Of a DNA stretch of 64,000 nt, positions 1 to 8,736 are shown one piece after another (positions within the stretch are counted from its first letter, which is position 1; each line of letters begins with the position of its first letter). The stretch lies in the NCBI GenBank assembly GCA_963851415.1, contig CAWKPF010000002.1, positions 2,852,001 to 2,916,000 of the forward strand, given 5' to 3'. The notes under the pieces are model-generated. The model searched no databases. It saw only the letters and a program-made list of their open reading frames with translations, and was not told the DNA's origin. The stretch is from CAWKPF01 sp963851415. GTDB lineage: Bacteria > Acidobacteriota > Thermoanaerobaculia > Multivoradales > Multivoraceae. The position numbers were made by a program, and so were the translations under genes.

Positions 1-78
1 GCGACCGAGCGTGACTACGTGGCACCCAGGTAGCGACAGACAGGCCCGTCGCGCGCAAGCCATCGCCGGGGCCGAGCT

Positions 79-459
79 TCAAGGGTCCGAATCGCTGTCC
101 TCGGACCGAGCGTCCGGCTTGCGTCCTGGACGCGGGCTTGCCCAGCCATGGACCCTCAGCCGCATTCGGGCGAAGGCGTCCGACGCCGCCGGCCATCGGT
201 TGAGCCATCGATCCAACTGATCGTGGACGCGCTGGCTCGCGACCGAGAGCAGGGCGGCGCCCACCAGCAGGAAGGCGGTTTGCGGCACGACCGGGAGGGC
301 GAGCCCGATCAGACCCAGCCCAACGAGCAGACTTCCCGCTACCAGAAGCACGATGCGGGTGGTGTGCGGGAGCTCCGGCAGATGGTGAGCCTCGATCTCG
401 GACAGTTCGTCCGGTCGAGTCTCTGCCGGTGGTTCTGGAGGCTTTGAGGTATCAGTCAC
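79..459 (-). CDS. DUF454-like small inner-membrane protein
   Basis: A 126-residue protein with a charged, proline-rich N-terminal tail (residues 1-33), a membrane segment at about 35-55, the turn PVVPQ at 56-60, a second membrane segment at about 61-77 and an amphipathic, Arg-rich tail. The arrangement of a helix, a P-x-x-P turn, a helix and then SQRVHDQLDRWL resembles the DUF454 (YbaN) family, whose function is unknown. The GTG start at 459 was chosen because it lies just past the apbE-like stop (464-466); longer readings run into that gene. It is the last gene of the minus-strand block. The family assignment is by pattern only and could be wrong. Confidence 0.6.
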   Translation of the reverse strand: MTDTSKPPEPPAETRPDELSEIEAHHLPELPHTTRIVLLVAGSLLVGLGLIGLALPVVPQTAFLLVGAALLSVASQRVHDQLDRWLNRWPAASDAFARMRLRVHGWASPRPGRKPDARSEDSDSDP

Positions 460-463
460 GGGC

Positions 464-1543
464 TCACCATTTTGGCAGAGCCGCCCAGCCTCTACCGGTG
501 ACCAAGGGTCTCCCGGTACCCGTGCCGAGCATCCACTGCACTGCGGGTACCGGCTGCAACTGGCCCAAACGATACTCACCCTCACGGGTTCCGAGAATGA
601 AGAGACTGCTCGCCAGCCCCTGAGCGTCGATCGCCAGCTCGGTGACGGCGAGCGTAGCCACCACGCCGCTCACGGGATTGCCGTGGCGTTGATCGATCCA
701 AGGCGCGAAGCGGTCGCCTGCGATGTCGAGGGGGCGGTGGTTGTGGGAGGCCATCGCCAAGGCCGAGTCGCGGAGCAGGACGCGCTCCTCCAGATCAGAG
801 AACTCAGTCGGATTGGCCGAGGCAGGCCATCCACGCCCGTTCGGACCGTCACCGAACGCCCGGACGACGTACCCGATCTCGACCCAACCGCTGGCGACCC
901 GGTGCTGGCGGAGGTTCTCGATGGCCCGATCGACGGCGAATCCCTGAGCGAAACCCCACAGATCGACCCGACTGCCCGAGGCCAATGCAGCGCGAGGGGG
1001 GCTCTCGGGGCTGGGACGGCTCTCCAGGTGCAACCGCAGGCAGTCGGCCTTCTCGGCTTCGTTTCGCAGGCGCTCTCGCTCGGGCCGGGAGTAGACCGGT
1101 TGGTGAAGGCCCCACAGCCCGTAGAGATTGCCTCCCAGCGGACCGTGGGCGCGACCGGACCACTGACAGAAATTCAAGGCCCGGCCAACCAGGTCGGCCA
1201 ATCGCGGGTCGATCTCCACGAGCGCTTTGCCGGCGGCCCGATTCAGTTGGCCGAGCCCACCCTTCATCGACCCTTCTGGATCGGTCAGGTGTGCCAGTTC
1301 TTGGATGAGGGCCAGGGTCGAGGTGAGGGCGTCGCGGTGTTCCACCGTGCTTCCGAAGTCCTCGATCTCGATCACGACCTTCTCTCCGAAGGCGCGACCG
1401 TCGAGGAAGATCATGCCCTCATGAGTCTGTGCTCGTGCGGGTCCGACGGCCAGAAGAAGGGACCAGAAGACACCGACCCAGAAACAGGAGCCCCACACCG
1501 CCCCTGCGTTCAGCGGGGCCCGGGCGGCTTCGGCTCTACCCAT
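464..1543 (-). CDS. apbE: ApbE-like FAD:protein FMN transferase, divergent
   Basis: A 359-residue exported protein with a signal peptide ending near ARA-Q (residue 39). The ApbE fold can be followed through HGPLGGNLYGLWG (133-145), VDLWGFAQGFAVD (193-205), the H-x-x-x-IDQRHGNP block near 282-290 and IDAQGLASSLFILG (305-318). ApbE enzymes attach FMN to threonine of periplasmic proteins such as RnfG and NqrC using FAD and Mg2+. Several usual residues differ: the Lys of the consensus AKGYAVD is Gln200, the GGD-type loop reads GYVVRAFGD, and the Thr after the metal-binding Asp is Ser. It may be a weak or repurposed transferase. It follows tyrS after 20 bp on the same strand. No RnfG- or NqrC-like substrate is encoded in the window. 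Confidence 0.75.
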   Translation of the reverse strand: MGRAEAARAPLNAGAVWGSCFWVGVFWSLLLAVGPARAQTHEGMIFLDGRAFGEKVVIEIEDFGSTVEHRDALTSTLALIQELAHLTDPEGSMKGGLGQLNRAAGKALVEIDPRLADLVGRALNFCQWSGRAHGPLGGNLYGLWGLHQPVYSRPERERLRNEAEKADCLRLHLESRPSPESPPRAALASGSRVDLWGFAQGFAVDRAIENLRQHRVASGWVEIGYVVRAFGDGPNGRGWPASANPTEFSDLEERVLLRDSALAMASHNHRPLDIAGDRFAPWIDQRHGNPVSGVVATLAVTELAIDAQGLASSLFILGTREGEYRLGQLQPVPAVQWMLGTGTGRPLVTGRGWAALPKW

Positions 1544-1563
1544 CTCGGCCGTTCCTCCGGACG

Positions 1564-2811
1564 TCAGGCGTCCCCGGCCACTACCTCGAGGAAGCGGCGC
1601 TTGCCGACCTTGAGAAGGTAGGGCTCTGGGCGCGTGTCCAAGTGGAAAAAGGGATCGTCGACCCGATTGCCGTCTACGGACACGGCTCCCTGCAGAATCA
1701 GTCGACGGGCCTCAGACTTGCTCTTGGCCAGCCCCTGCTCGGCGAGTAAGGCTTGCAGCGGCTGGGGTTCGGACAACTCGACTCGGTCCACGTTCTGCGG
1801 GGCACCGCCCTTGGCGAAGATCGCCTCGAACTCTCGTCGAGCGTCCCTGGCAGCCTGTTCGCCGTGGAACTGCTCCACCAGCGATGCCGCCAGGGACTCC
1901 TTCAGGGACTTTGGATGGATCTCGCCCCGCTCGACGGCCGCCCGTTGCTCGGTGAGCTCGGCCTCCAGGACGTCCGTGAGCAGTAGGTACCAGTCCCACA
2001 TCAGGGAGTCCGGAATCGACATCGTCTTGCCGAACATCTCGCCCGGCGGATCCTCGACGGCAATCGCGTTGCCGAGGCTCTTCGACATCTTCTCGGTTCC
2101 GTCGGTGCCGACCAGAAGCGGAACGGTGAGCACGATCTGCGGTTGTTGCCCGCGCTCCCTCATCAGGTCGCGTCCGACCAGCAGGTTGAAGATCTGGTCG
2201 TGCCCGCCCAGCTCCACATCGGCCTCGAGGGCCACCGAGTCGTAGCCCTGGACCAATGGATACAGCAACTCGTGGATGCTGATCGGCTGCTGGTTCTCCC
2301 ACCGCTTGCGGAAATCGTCACGTTCCATCATGCGGGCCAACGTGTAGGAGCCGGCGAGCCGGATCATGCCTTCGGAACCGAGTGCCTCCAGCCACTTGCT
2401 GTTGTACGCGATCTCGGTCTTGTCTCGGTCGAGGACGTGAAACACCTGGCGCTGGTAGGTCAGCGAGTTGGCTTCGACCTCCTCGTGGGTCAACTGTGGG
2501 CGGGTCGACTTCTTCCCCGACGGATCTCCGATCATCCCGGTGAAGTCGCCGATCAGGAAGATGACTCGATGGCCGCAGTCCTGGAAGTGCTTCATCTTGC
2601 GCAGCAGCACGGTGTGGCCGAGATGCAGGTCGGGCGAGGTCGGGTCGAAGCCGGTTTTCACCACCAGCGGTTTCCCCGAGGTGGAGGACTTTCGGAGCCG
2701 GGCAAGCAGTTGCTCTCGGTCGACCAGATCGACCGCGCCTCGCTCGAGCAGAGCGAGTTGTTCCTCGACCGGCTTCGGCTTCTCGGTGTGAGAAGAAGGG
2801 GCATCACTCAT
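1564..2811 (-). CDS. tyrS: Tyrosyl-tRNA synthetase
   Basis: Charges tRNA-Tyr with tyrosine in the cytoplasm. The 415-residue protein has the class I signatures HLGH (63-66, the HIGH motif) and KMSKS (241-245), the DPTSPDLHLGH context typical of the TyrZ-type bacterial enzymes, and a C-terminal S4 RNA-binding domain (about 350-410, around KSKSEARRLILQGAVSV). Length is normal. It is preceded by dapF about 100 bp upstream and followed by the apbE-like gene, so it probably belongs to the long minus-strand transcript. No T-box leader is evident in the 103-bp gap upstream. Confidence 0.97.
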   Translation of the reverse strand: MSDAPSSHTEKPKPVEEQLALLERGAVDLVDREQLLARLRKSSTSGKPLVVKTGFDPTSPDLHLGHTVLLRKMKHFQDCGHRVIFLIGDFTGMIGDPSGKKSTRPQLTHEEVEANSLTYQRQVFHVLDRDKTEIAYNSKWLEALGSEGMIRLAGSYTLARMMERDDFRKRWENQQPISIHELLYPLVQGYDSVALEADVELGGHDQIFNLLVGRDLMRERGQQPQIVLTVPLLVGTDGTEKMSKSLGNAIAVEDPPGEMFGKTMSIPDSLMWDWYLLLTDVLEAELTEQRAAVERGEIHPKSLKESLAASLVEQFHGEQAARDARREFEAIFAKGGAPQNVDRVELSEPQPLQALLAEQGLAKSKSEARRLILQGAVSVDGNRVDDPFFHLDTRPEPYLLKVGKRRFLEVVAGDA

Positions 2812-2914
2812 CGGCAGCGGAGCTTAGCAGAGGGAGGGTGCTCCAGAAGGTCACTCTCTCCCCGACGAGCGCCTCGCCGGTTCGTACCGAGGCCCTCCTG
2901 CGGTCTCGTCGTCG

Positions 2915-3796
2915 CTAGTCCGACCAACGAGCGGGCGGTGGAGTGATCTCCGCTTGCGCCGTGATCTCGCCTCGCGCCAGTACGCGCGCATCGCTGACCA
3001 GCGCCCAGCGTGGCGCTGCGCCCGGGGGCGCTGCCTCGACCCGAGTCGGAAACCCGCCCAGCGTTTGCACTTCGAGGGGAAGCTCGAGCCGTTCGAGCTC
3101 GAGGCCGACACGGACGGCGGCGAGAATCCCCGTGCCGCAGGCGAGAGTCTCGGCCTCGACCCCCCGCTCCCAGGTCCGTAGTTCCAGGCGGCTTCGTTGC
3201 ACGAAGCGGACGAAATCGACGTTGACTCCCCGTGGGGCGAACTCCTGATGGTGGCGCAGAGCAGGGCCCCACTGGCTCGTGTCGAGTCGTGCGAGGCTCT
3301 CCGAAGCCTCCAGCACGGCGTGGGGCACCCCCACTTCGACGAACCAGACGGAGAGGCGGGAGTCGTGCCCAGGGAGGGTCAACTGGTGCAACCGGGGTGG
3401 AGACGGTTGCGGGACCTCGACGCGGATTGCGCTCTCGTTGACCGAGGTGGCGCGCATTGGCCCCGCGTGGGTCTCGACGACGATCTCGTCCTCCGCCCAG
3501 CCCAGGGCGAAAGCGAGGCGAGCGGCGCAGCGGGTGCCGTTGAGGCAGAGCTCCGCTTGGCCACCGTCGGCGTTGAAGTGGTCCATCAGGACCGTCGGGG
3601 TCGCCTCGTCGATACCGGGGTCGGACGCAGTCGGCGGGCGACGGAGAACGAAGAGCCCATCGGCACCCAGGCCGATGCCCCTCCGACACCAGGCACGGAT
3701 TCGGTCTGCCGAGGGCACCTCCATTGGCTCGACCAGCGCCAGAAAGTCGTTTCCGTTGCCGGACAGACGGTAGTACGGCTGGCCTTCGGAGATCAC
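2915..3796 (-). CDS. dapF: Diaminopimelate epimerase (DapF), variant active-site loops
   Basis: Converts LL- to meso-diaminopimelate for lysine and peptidoglycan synthesis. The 293-residue protein carries both catalytic cysteines, Cys84 in FNADGGQAELCLNGTRC and Cys220 in ERGVEAETLACGTG, plus GNGNDF near the N-terminus and the ERG carboxylate clamp. Two normally strict positions differ: the CGNG loop is CLNG, and the GNPH motif is GVPH (about 156-159), losing the substrate-contacting Asn. It is therefore surely a DapF-family epimerase, but altered specificity is possible. It lies directly downstream of the fibronectin lipoprotein and upstream of tyrS. In E. coli dapF sits next to lptM and xerC, and relatives of both are nearby here. 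Confidence 0.9.
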   Translation of the reverse strand: MISEGQPYYRLSGNGNDFLALVEPMEVPSADRIRAWCRRGIGLGADGLFVLRRPPTASDPGIDEATPTVLMDHFNADGGQAELCLNGTRCAARLAFALGWAEDEIVVETHAGPMRATSVNESAIRVEVPQPSPPRLHQLTLPGHDSRLSVWFVEVGVPHAVLEASESLARLDTSQWGPALRHHQEFAPRGVNVDFVRFVQRSRLELRTWERGVEAETLACGTGILAAVRVGLELERLELPLEVQTLGGFPTRVEAAPPGAAPRWALVSDARVLARGEITAQAEITPPPARWSD

Positions 3797-3842
3797 TCGG
3801 CGGCCACTCCTGGAAACCTCGGGCGGGGAAGCACCTTCCGGC

Positions 3843-4892
3843 TCACTCGACCACGACGTCGACCGTGGTGCTCGGCTCGCTCTCGTTGCCGACCTGGTCG
3901 ACCGCCGTCACCCGGTACTCGTAGCGCAGTCCCCCGGCCAGACCGGTATCGAGAAACTCCGGCTGCGCGACAGGCCTCTCGTTGACGCGCCGGAAGTCCG
4001 CGCCCGGATCTCGTCGGTAGATCCGGTATCCAGCGGTATCGGCCGCGGGGCTGGCTTCCCAGACCAGACGCGCGCTGGCGCTCTCTCCCAGTGCGACCAC
4101 CTCGGTGGGGGCTGGCGGAGCGAAGCGATCCTGAAAATCGATCTCGCTCTCCGCCGCGGCGTCGCTCTCGACGAGCGGATCCTCGGCCTTGATCGCACGC
4201 AGGGTATAGATGTAGCGCTGCCCGAAGACGGCGGTATCGTCGAGATGACGATCGGCTTGCGGAGGAATCCGTGCCAGCGGCTCGCCGAAGGCCCGTTCGG
4301 TCGAGGGTCGCCGATAGAGGTTGTAGCCAAGCACCGTCCAATCGGGGGGAGTCCAGGTCACCAGGACCCCGTCGGCGGTGGCTTCGACCTGCGCGTTCTG
4401 CGGCGGCGGAGCCCCGGGGGCGAGAACCAGACTGACCAGATTGGAGACCGCGGAGGCCTCGCCGGTAGAGCTCAGAGTGCGGATCGCGAACACGTCGAGC
4501 ACGGCCTCTCGAGCCGGCGGTGCCGGCATCCGGGTCTCGATCCGGTCCCCGGTCACGGCTGCTTCGAGCTCGGGACCGCGAAGGCCGAAGAGCTTCTCGG
4601 CTTCGGCGACGAAAAGGCGCGGGTCGATCTCGGGAGGGCGGCTGGGGTCGGGCAGCGGAGCTTCGAGCCGCCACACTTCGACCTCGTCGAGGCCGGGAAG
4701 AACCTCGCCGGCTGCCGTGCTCTGCGGATACTGCATGCGGAAAATCAGCAGATTGCCCTGCTGATGAATCGACAGGTCTCGCGTTTCGGCAGGGATCAGC
4801 CGAATCGGCGGAAGTGGGTCTCCCTTCTTCCCGCACGCGGTGAGAAGAAGGACCCCGGACAGCACGACTAGGAGGAGAGCCCGACGGTGCAC
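3843..4892 (-). CDS. Fibronectin type III lipoprotein with LptM-like N-terminus
   Basis: A 349-residue lipoprotein: a basic n-region, a hydrophobic core and the lipobox LLTAC with Cys20. Straight after the Cys comes CGKKGDPLPP, close to the CGLKGPLYFPP opening of E. coli LptM (YifL), a small lipoprotein that acts on the LptD assembly machinery and is encoded beside dapF. The rest is beta-rich, with at least two fibronectin type III modules (about 165-250 and 255-349) recognisable from VTWTPPDWTVLGYNLYRR and LVWEAS-AGYRIYRRDP followed by YEYRVTAVDQVGNES. It sits between hslU and dapF on the same strand. An envelope-assembly role is inferred from the motif and the neighbour; the FN3 part shows only extracytoplasmic binding architecture. 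Confidence 0.75.
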   Translation of the reverse strand: MHRRALLLVVLSGVLLLTACGKKGDPLPPIRLIPAETRDLSIHQQGNLLIFRMQYPQSTAAGEVLPGLDEVEVWRLEAPLPDPSRPPEIDPRLFVAEAEKLFGLRGPELEAAVTGDRIETRMPAPPAREAVLDVFAIRTLSSTGEASAVSNLVSLVLAPGAPPPQNAQVEATADGVLVTWTPPDWTVLGYNLYRRPSTERAFGEPLARIPPQADRHLDDTAVFGQRYIYTLRAIKAEDPLVESDAAAESEIDFQDRFAPPAPTEVVALGESASARLVWEASPAADTAGYRIYRRDPGADFRRVNERPVAQPEFLDTGLAGGLRYEYRVTAVDQVGNESEPSTTVDVVVE

Positions 4893-4950
4893 AGATCGAT
4901 CCTCGGTTTGGACTGCCCCGAGCCCTTTGCGGGCGGGCCGTGGCGTCAGA

Positions 4951-6351
4951 TCAGAGAACGTAACGACTCAGATCTCGGTCCTCGACCAGGTCCGAGAGCG
5001 CCTTCTTCACGTATTCGCGGTCGACGTCCACACTAACACCTGCCATGTCGGGAGCCTCGAACGAAACCTCGTCGAGGAGGCGCTCCATCAAGGTGGCCAA
5101 CCGGCGCGCGCCGATGTTCTCGGTGCCGGTGTTGACCTCGACCGCCAGATGAGCGATCTCGGCGATCGCTTCGTCGGTGAAGGAGAGTGTCACCCCCTCG
5201 GTCCCGAGAAGCTCCCGATACTGGCGGGTGAGCGAGCCTTCGGGCTCGGTGAGAATCCGGACGAAGTCCGCTTCCTCGAGGGCATCGAGCGCGACCCGGA
5301 TCGGGAATCTCCCCTGCAGTTCGGGGATCATGTCCGAGGGCTTGGAGACATGAAACGCGCCGGCCGCGATGAACAGCACGTGATCGGTGCGCACAGGACC
5401 ATAGCGTGTCGACACCGTAGTACCCTCGACGATCGGCAGCAGATCACGCTGCACGCCTTCGCGCGAAACGTCGGGTCCGCCGCGCCCTTCCCGGCCGCAG
5501 ATCTTGTCGATCTCGTCCAAGAAGACGATACCGGTCTGTTCCACACGATGGCGGGCCTCGTCGTTGATCTGTTGGGTGTCGACCAGGTTCTCGGCCTCTT
5601 GCTGGGTCAGCACCTCGATGGCGTCCTTGACCTTCACCTTGCGCCGCGTCTTCTTGCCGAACATACCCGGCAGCATGTCGCGGAGATTGAAGCCAACCTC
5701 TTCGACCCCCTGGGGAGTGAACATCTCGAGGCTCGGTTGCGACGAGTCCTCGACCTCGATCTCGACACTTCGCTCGTCGAGCCGACCGCTGTGGAGCATG
5801 CGCCGAAACTTCTCCCGGGTCTCTTCCAGGCTTTGCGGAGCGTCGCTCGTTCGCTCGCTGGTCGTGCCGTCGGGGCCGGACGAAAAGCGTGCTACGCGCT
5901 CCGGCTCCGGCACCAGGAGATGAAGGACCCGCTCCTCAGCCAACTCCGCTGCTCGGGCGAGGACCGCTTGCTTCTTCTCCTCGCGCACCATCACGACAGC
6001 CAACTCGACGAGATCTCGTACGATCGACTCGACGTCGCGCCCAACATAGCCGACCTCGGTGAACTTGCTCGCCTCGATCTTGATGAACGGCGCGTTCGCC
6101 AGTCGCGCCAGTCGCCGAGCGATCTCGGTCTTGCCCACGCCGGTCGGGCCGATCATGAGGATGTTCTTGGGAACCACCTCCTCGGCGACTTCGGGCTCGA
6201 GCTGCTGGCGGCGCCAGCGATTGCGCAGCGCGATGGCAACCGATCGCTTCGCCTTGCTCTGGCCGATGACGTGCTTGTCGAGCTCCGCGACGATCTGACG
6301 CGGGGTGAGATCTTCGATCTCGGGGGTCGAGGGCGTGGAGGTGCGCAACAT
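4951..6351 (-). CDS. hslU: ATP-dependent protease ATPase subunit HslU
   Basis: The AAA+ unfoldase of the HslUV (ClpYQ) proteasome-like protease. The 466-residue protein has Walker A GPTGVGKT (68-75), the pore loop GYVG (101-104), an inserted I-domain (about 110-260), Walker B IVFLDEIDKI (275-284) and the conserved C-terminal tail ending DLSRYVL, which docks into HslV. The ATG at 6351 was chosen because it gives the family N-terminus (EIEDLTPRQIVAELDKHVIGQ) and lies 7 bp past the hslV stop; the longer open frame overlaps hslV. Co-transcribed with hslV. Confidence 0.97.
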   Translation of the reverse strand: MLRTSTPSTPEIEDLTPRQIVAELDKHVIGQSKAKRSVAIALRNRWRRQQLEPEVAEEVVPKNILMIGPTGVGKTEIARRLARLANAPFIKIEASKFTEVGYVGRDVESIVRDLVELAVVMVREEKKQAVLARAAELAEERVLHLLVPEPERVARFSSGPDGTTSERTSDAPQSLEETREKFRRMLHSGRLDERSVEIEVEDSSQPSLEMFTPQGVEEVGFNLRDMLPGMFGKKTRRKVKVKDAIEVLTQQEAENLVDTQQINDEARHRVEQTGIVFLDEIDKICGREGRGGPDVSREGVQRDLLPIVEGTTVSTRYGPVRTDHVLFIAAGAFHVSKPSDMIPELQGRFPIRVALDALEEADFVRILTEPEGSLTRQYRELLGTEGVTLSFTDEAIAEIAHLAVEVNTGTENIGARRLATLMERLLDEVSFEAPDMAGVSVDVDREYVKKALSDLVEDRDLSRYVL

Positions 6352-6358
6352 GGGTGTT

Positions 6359-6910
6359 TCAGCGAGGGGGCAGGGTTTCGACGGTGAACTGATCGTTGGT
6401 GAAGACGTCGATCTCCGCCGCCACCGACATCGCGGCTCGCGCCAGCTCCTCGGTGCCGAGCTCGGCGTGGCGAAGCAAGGCACGGGCAGCGGCCAACGCG
6501 TAGTTACCCCCGGATCCGATGGCGAGAAGTCCGTCGTCCGGTTCGAGCAGATCGCCGTTGCCCATGACCAGGAACGAGCGTTCGACGTCGGCGACGATCA
6601 TCTGTGCTTCGAGCTGGCGCAGAACGCGATCCGTGCGCCAGTCCATGGCCAGCTCGACCACGGCTCGTTCGAAGTTGCCCTGGTATTCGTGCAGTTTGTC
6701 CTCGAAGCGGCCGAAGAGGGTCAGGGCATCGGCTCCGCCGCCGGCGAAACCGACCAGTACCCGACCGTCGCCCGCCCGCTTGACCTTGGATGCGCCGGTC
6801 TTCATGACGGTGTGGCTCGCACCGTTGGTGACCTGGCCGTCGCTGATCATGCAGACGTCCGAGCCACGGCGGACCAGCAGAATGGTGGTTGCGATCAGCT
6901 GAGGAGGCAC
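6359..6910 (-). CDS. hslV: ATP-dependent protease peptidase subunit HslV
   Basis: The N-terminal-threonine peptidase of HslUV. The 183-residue product begins MPPQLIA and then TTILLVRRG, so the catalytic Thr would be exposed by removal of a seven-residue propeptide, as in many HslV proteins; no start codon directly precedes the ACC ACC codons. SDGQVT, the catalytic Lys (in MKTGASKVKR, two residues further than usual), GFAGGGADA and GSGGNYALAAARALL are all present. It is followed by hslU after 7 bp and preceded by the thioredoxin-like gene. Confidence 0.96.
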   Translation of the reverse strand: MPPQLIATTILLVRRGSDVCMISDGQVTNGASHTVMKTGASKVKRAGDGRVLVGFAGGGADALTLFGRFEDKLHEYQGNFERAVVELAMDWRTDRVLRQLEAQMIVADVERSFLVMGNGDLLEPDDGLLAIGSGGNYALAAARALLRHAELGTEELARAAMSVAAEIDVFTNDQFTVETLPPR

Positions 6911-6932
6911 GAGCGGTCCTCGGTACGCTGTG

Positions 6933-7724
6933 TCATCGGCCCAGAAGGGTGCTGGTCAGCACCTTCTCGGGTTGGCGAAAACCGTCCGCACCGGCAAAAC
7001 GCCCCACCTCCTTGCCGTCGACGAACACGATGCCGGTCGGCAGCTCCTCGAGCGCGAGGCGGGAGACCTCTGGATGCTCCCACGGATCGGCAGCGGGCAG
7101 TCCGAAGTACTCGAAACGAATGTTCGATCCTTCGAGGTGCTGCTCGACGCTCAGCGCGTTGGGTAGGTAGTTCTTGCACACTCCACACCAGGTGCCGAAC
7201 GCGATTCGCACCGTCGCCTTCCCGTCCCAGGCCTTCAAGGCGTCGATGGCGGAGGCATCGGGCTCGTAGGTCTCCGCCTTGGTGCGGTAGTCGGGGCTGT
7301 GCCCGAAGAGATCCGCGGCGGAGGCCTCTCCTTCGAGGGCGAAGAACCGCAGCCGTGCCACCGTTCCCTTGATCGAGAACAGGGCCTCTCCCTTGCCCGG
7401 GACCAGTTTGCTGACCGATTCCTTGCGCGCGCTGGCCGGCAGGAGGGTCAGCTCGCCGGCGCCGATCGAGCCGGGATCGAGCTCGATCACCGCGCTGGAC
7501 CGAGCGTCGATAAGCACCGGGAAAGGGAGCTTCGAGGTACTCACCACGAACGCCGCGTCACTCTGCGAGAACCAGAGCCGAGCGTCTTCGGGGACGGCGC
7601 CGTCGATCACGACCTGCCATTCGCCTGTACGCTGGAGGCCGCCGACGTCCTGACCCCAGGTGCCTCCGGCGCTCGCGAGCACGAGAATTCCAAGGTACAG
7701 AGTGAGGGGAGAGAAGATCTTCAT
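6933..7724 (-). CDS. Exported thioredoxin-fold protein with CGVC active site
   Basis: A 263-residue protein with a signal peptide (about 1-25, cleaved near GTWGQ). Residues 30-140 are a beta-rich region I do not recognise; it carries no cysteine. Residues 150-263 form a thioredoxin fold with FGTWCGVCKNYLP (redox Cys180 and Cys183) and the cis-proline segment ELPTGIVFVDGKEVGRF. It should be a periplasmic thiol-disulfide oxidoreductase or a reductant-delivery protein. It lies between xerC and hslV in an otherwise conserved gene order, so the insertion is lineage-specific. Substrate unknown. Confidence 0.8.
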   Translation of the reverse strand: MKIFSPLTLYLGILVLASAGGTWGQDVGGLQRTGEWQVVIDGAVPEDARLWFSQSDAAFVVSTSKLPFPVLIDARSSAVIELDPGSIGAGELTLLPASARKESVSKLVPGKGEALFSIKGTVARLRFFALEGEASAADLFGHSPDYRTKAETYEPDASAIDALKAWDGKATVRIAFGTWCGVCKNYLPNALSVEQHLEGSNIRFEYFGLPAADPWEHPEVSRLALEELPTGIVFVDGKEVGRFAGADGFRQPEKVLTSTLLGR

Positions 7725-7797
7725 GAGTCGTCCTTATGGTCTCGCGGCCGGTCGTCCCAGGAGTGCGCGCAGTCCTTCACTGTAACAGCCGCGGACG

Positions 7798-8736
7798 TCA
7801 GGAACCGCCTCGTGCCTGTCGCGCACGGGGGTGGGCGTCGCGGTAGACCGAGAGGAGCCGGTCGACGTCGAGGTGGGTGTATTTCTGAGTGGTCGCCAGA
7901 GAACTGTGGCCCAGCAGTTCCTGAATCGAGCGCAGATCGGCCCCAGCTTCGAGAAGATGGGTCGCAAAACTGTGTCGCAGGGTGTGGGGATGGACCCCTT
8001 CGACCAGCGCGGCCTCTTTGACCCAACGATCGAGCACCCGCCGCACCGAGCGCGCACTGAGACGTCCGCCGCGGGCGTTGAGGATCAACGGTTCGCGGGA
8101 GTCGTCGAGATCGCGGCCTGCGGCGCGTACGGCTTCCCACTCGTCGAGCCAGGCGCGCAGCGCATCGGCTGCCGCCTTGCCGAAGGGCACCATGCGTTCC
8201 TTTCCTCCCTTGCCCAGCACTCTCAGGACACGGGCCTCGAGATCGATGTCTCGCCATTCGAGACTCACCAGCTCGCCAACGCGTAGCCCCGTGGCGTACA
8301 GCAGTTCCAGGATGGCACGATCCCGCACGCTCAGGGCGCCGGGGGTCTGTGCGGGGGCCTCCACCAGGGTTTCGATCTCGCCCGGGCGCAGGTGGCGAGG
8401 CAGGGTCTTCTCGGCTTTGGGTGTAGCGACTCCCTCCGCCGGGTTGGCCTCGAGCACTCCCTCTCGACAGGCGAACCGCCCCAGGCTTCGCACTGTCGAC
8501 AGGGCGCGACCCTGGCTGCGTCGGGAGAGGCCATCCCGATGGAGGGAGGCAACGAAAGAGCGCACCGCGGCCGGATCGAGATCGGCGGGGCGCAGTTGAT
8601 CCTCAGGCTTTGCCAGGTACTCTCCCAGGAACCCTTGAAGTCGGTCGAGATCACACCGATAGGCGCGATGGGTGTGGACCGAGTAGTTGCGTTCGAGGAC
8701 CAGATACTCGAGGAAGCGCTCGATCAACTTCTTCAC
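7798..8736 (-). CDS. xerC: Tyrosine recombinase XerC
   Basis: A site-specific recombinase expected to resolve chromosome dimers at dif with XerD. The 312-residue protein has a SAM-like N-terminal DNA-binding domain (1-90) and a catalytic domain with the complete set Arg152 (ATGLRVGEL), Lys in GKGGKERMVP, His251 and Arg254 (HPHTLRHSFATHLLEAG), His277 (LGHSS) and the nucleophile Tyr286 (TTQKYTH). The GTG start at 8736 overlaps the trmFO stop as GTGA, indicating translational coupling. XerC rather than an integrase is supported by the trmFO-xerC-hslV-hslU order, matching gid-codV-clpQ-clpY in Bacillus. Confidence 0.94.
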   Translation of the reverse strand: MKKLIERFLEYLVLERNYSVHTHRAYRCDLDRLQGFLGEYLAKPEDQLRPADLDPAAVRSFVASLHRDGLSRRSQGRALSTVRSLGRFACREGVLEANPAEGVATPKAEKTLPRHLRPGEIETLVEAPAQTPGALSVRDRAILELLYATGLRVGELVSLEWRDIDLEARVLRVLGKGGKERMVPFGKAAADALRAWLDEWEAVRAAGRDLDDSREPLILNARGGRLSARSVRRVLDRWVKEAALVEGVHPHTLRHSFATHLLEAGADLRSIQELLGHSSLATTQKYTHLDVDRLLSVYRDAHPRARQARGGS

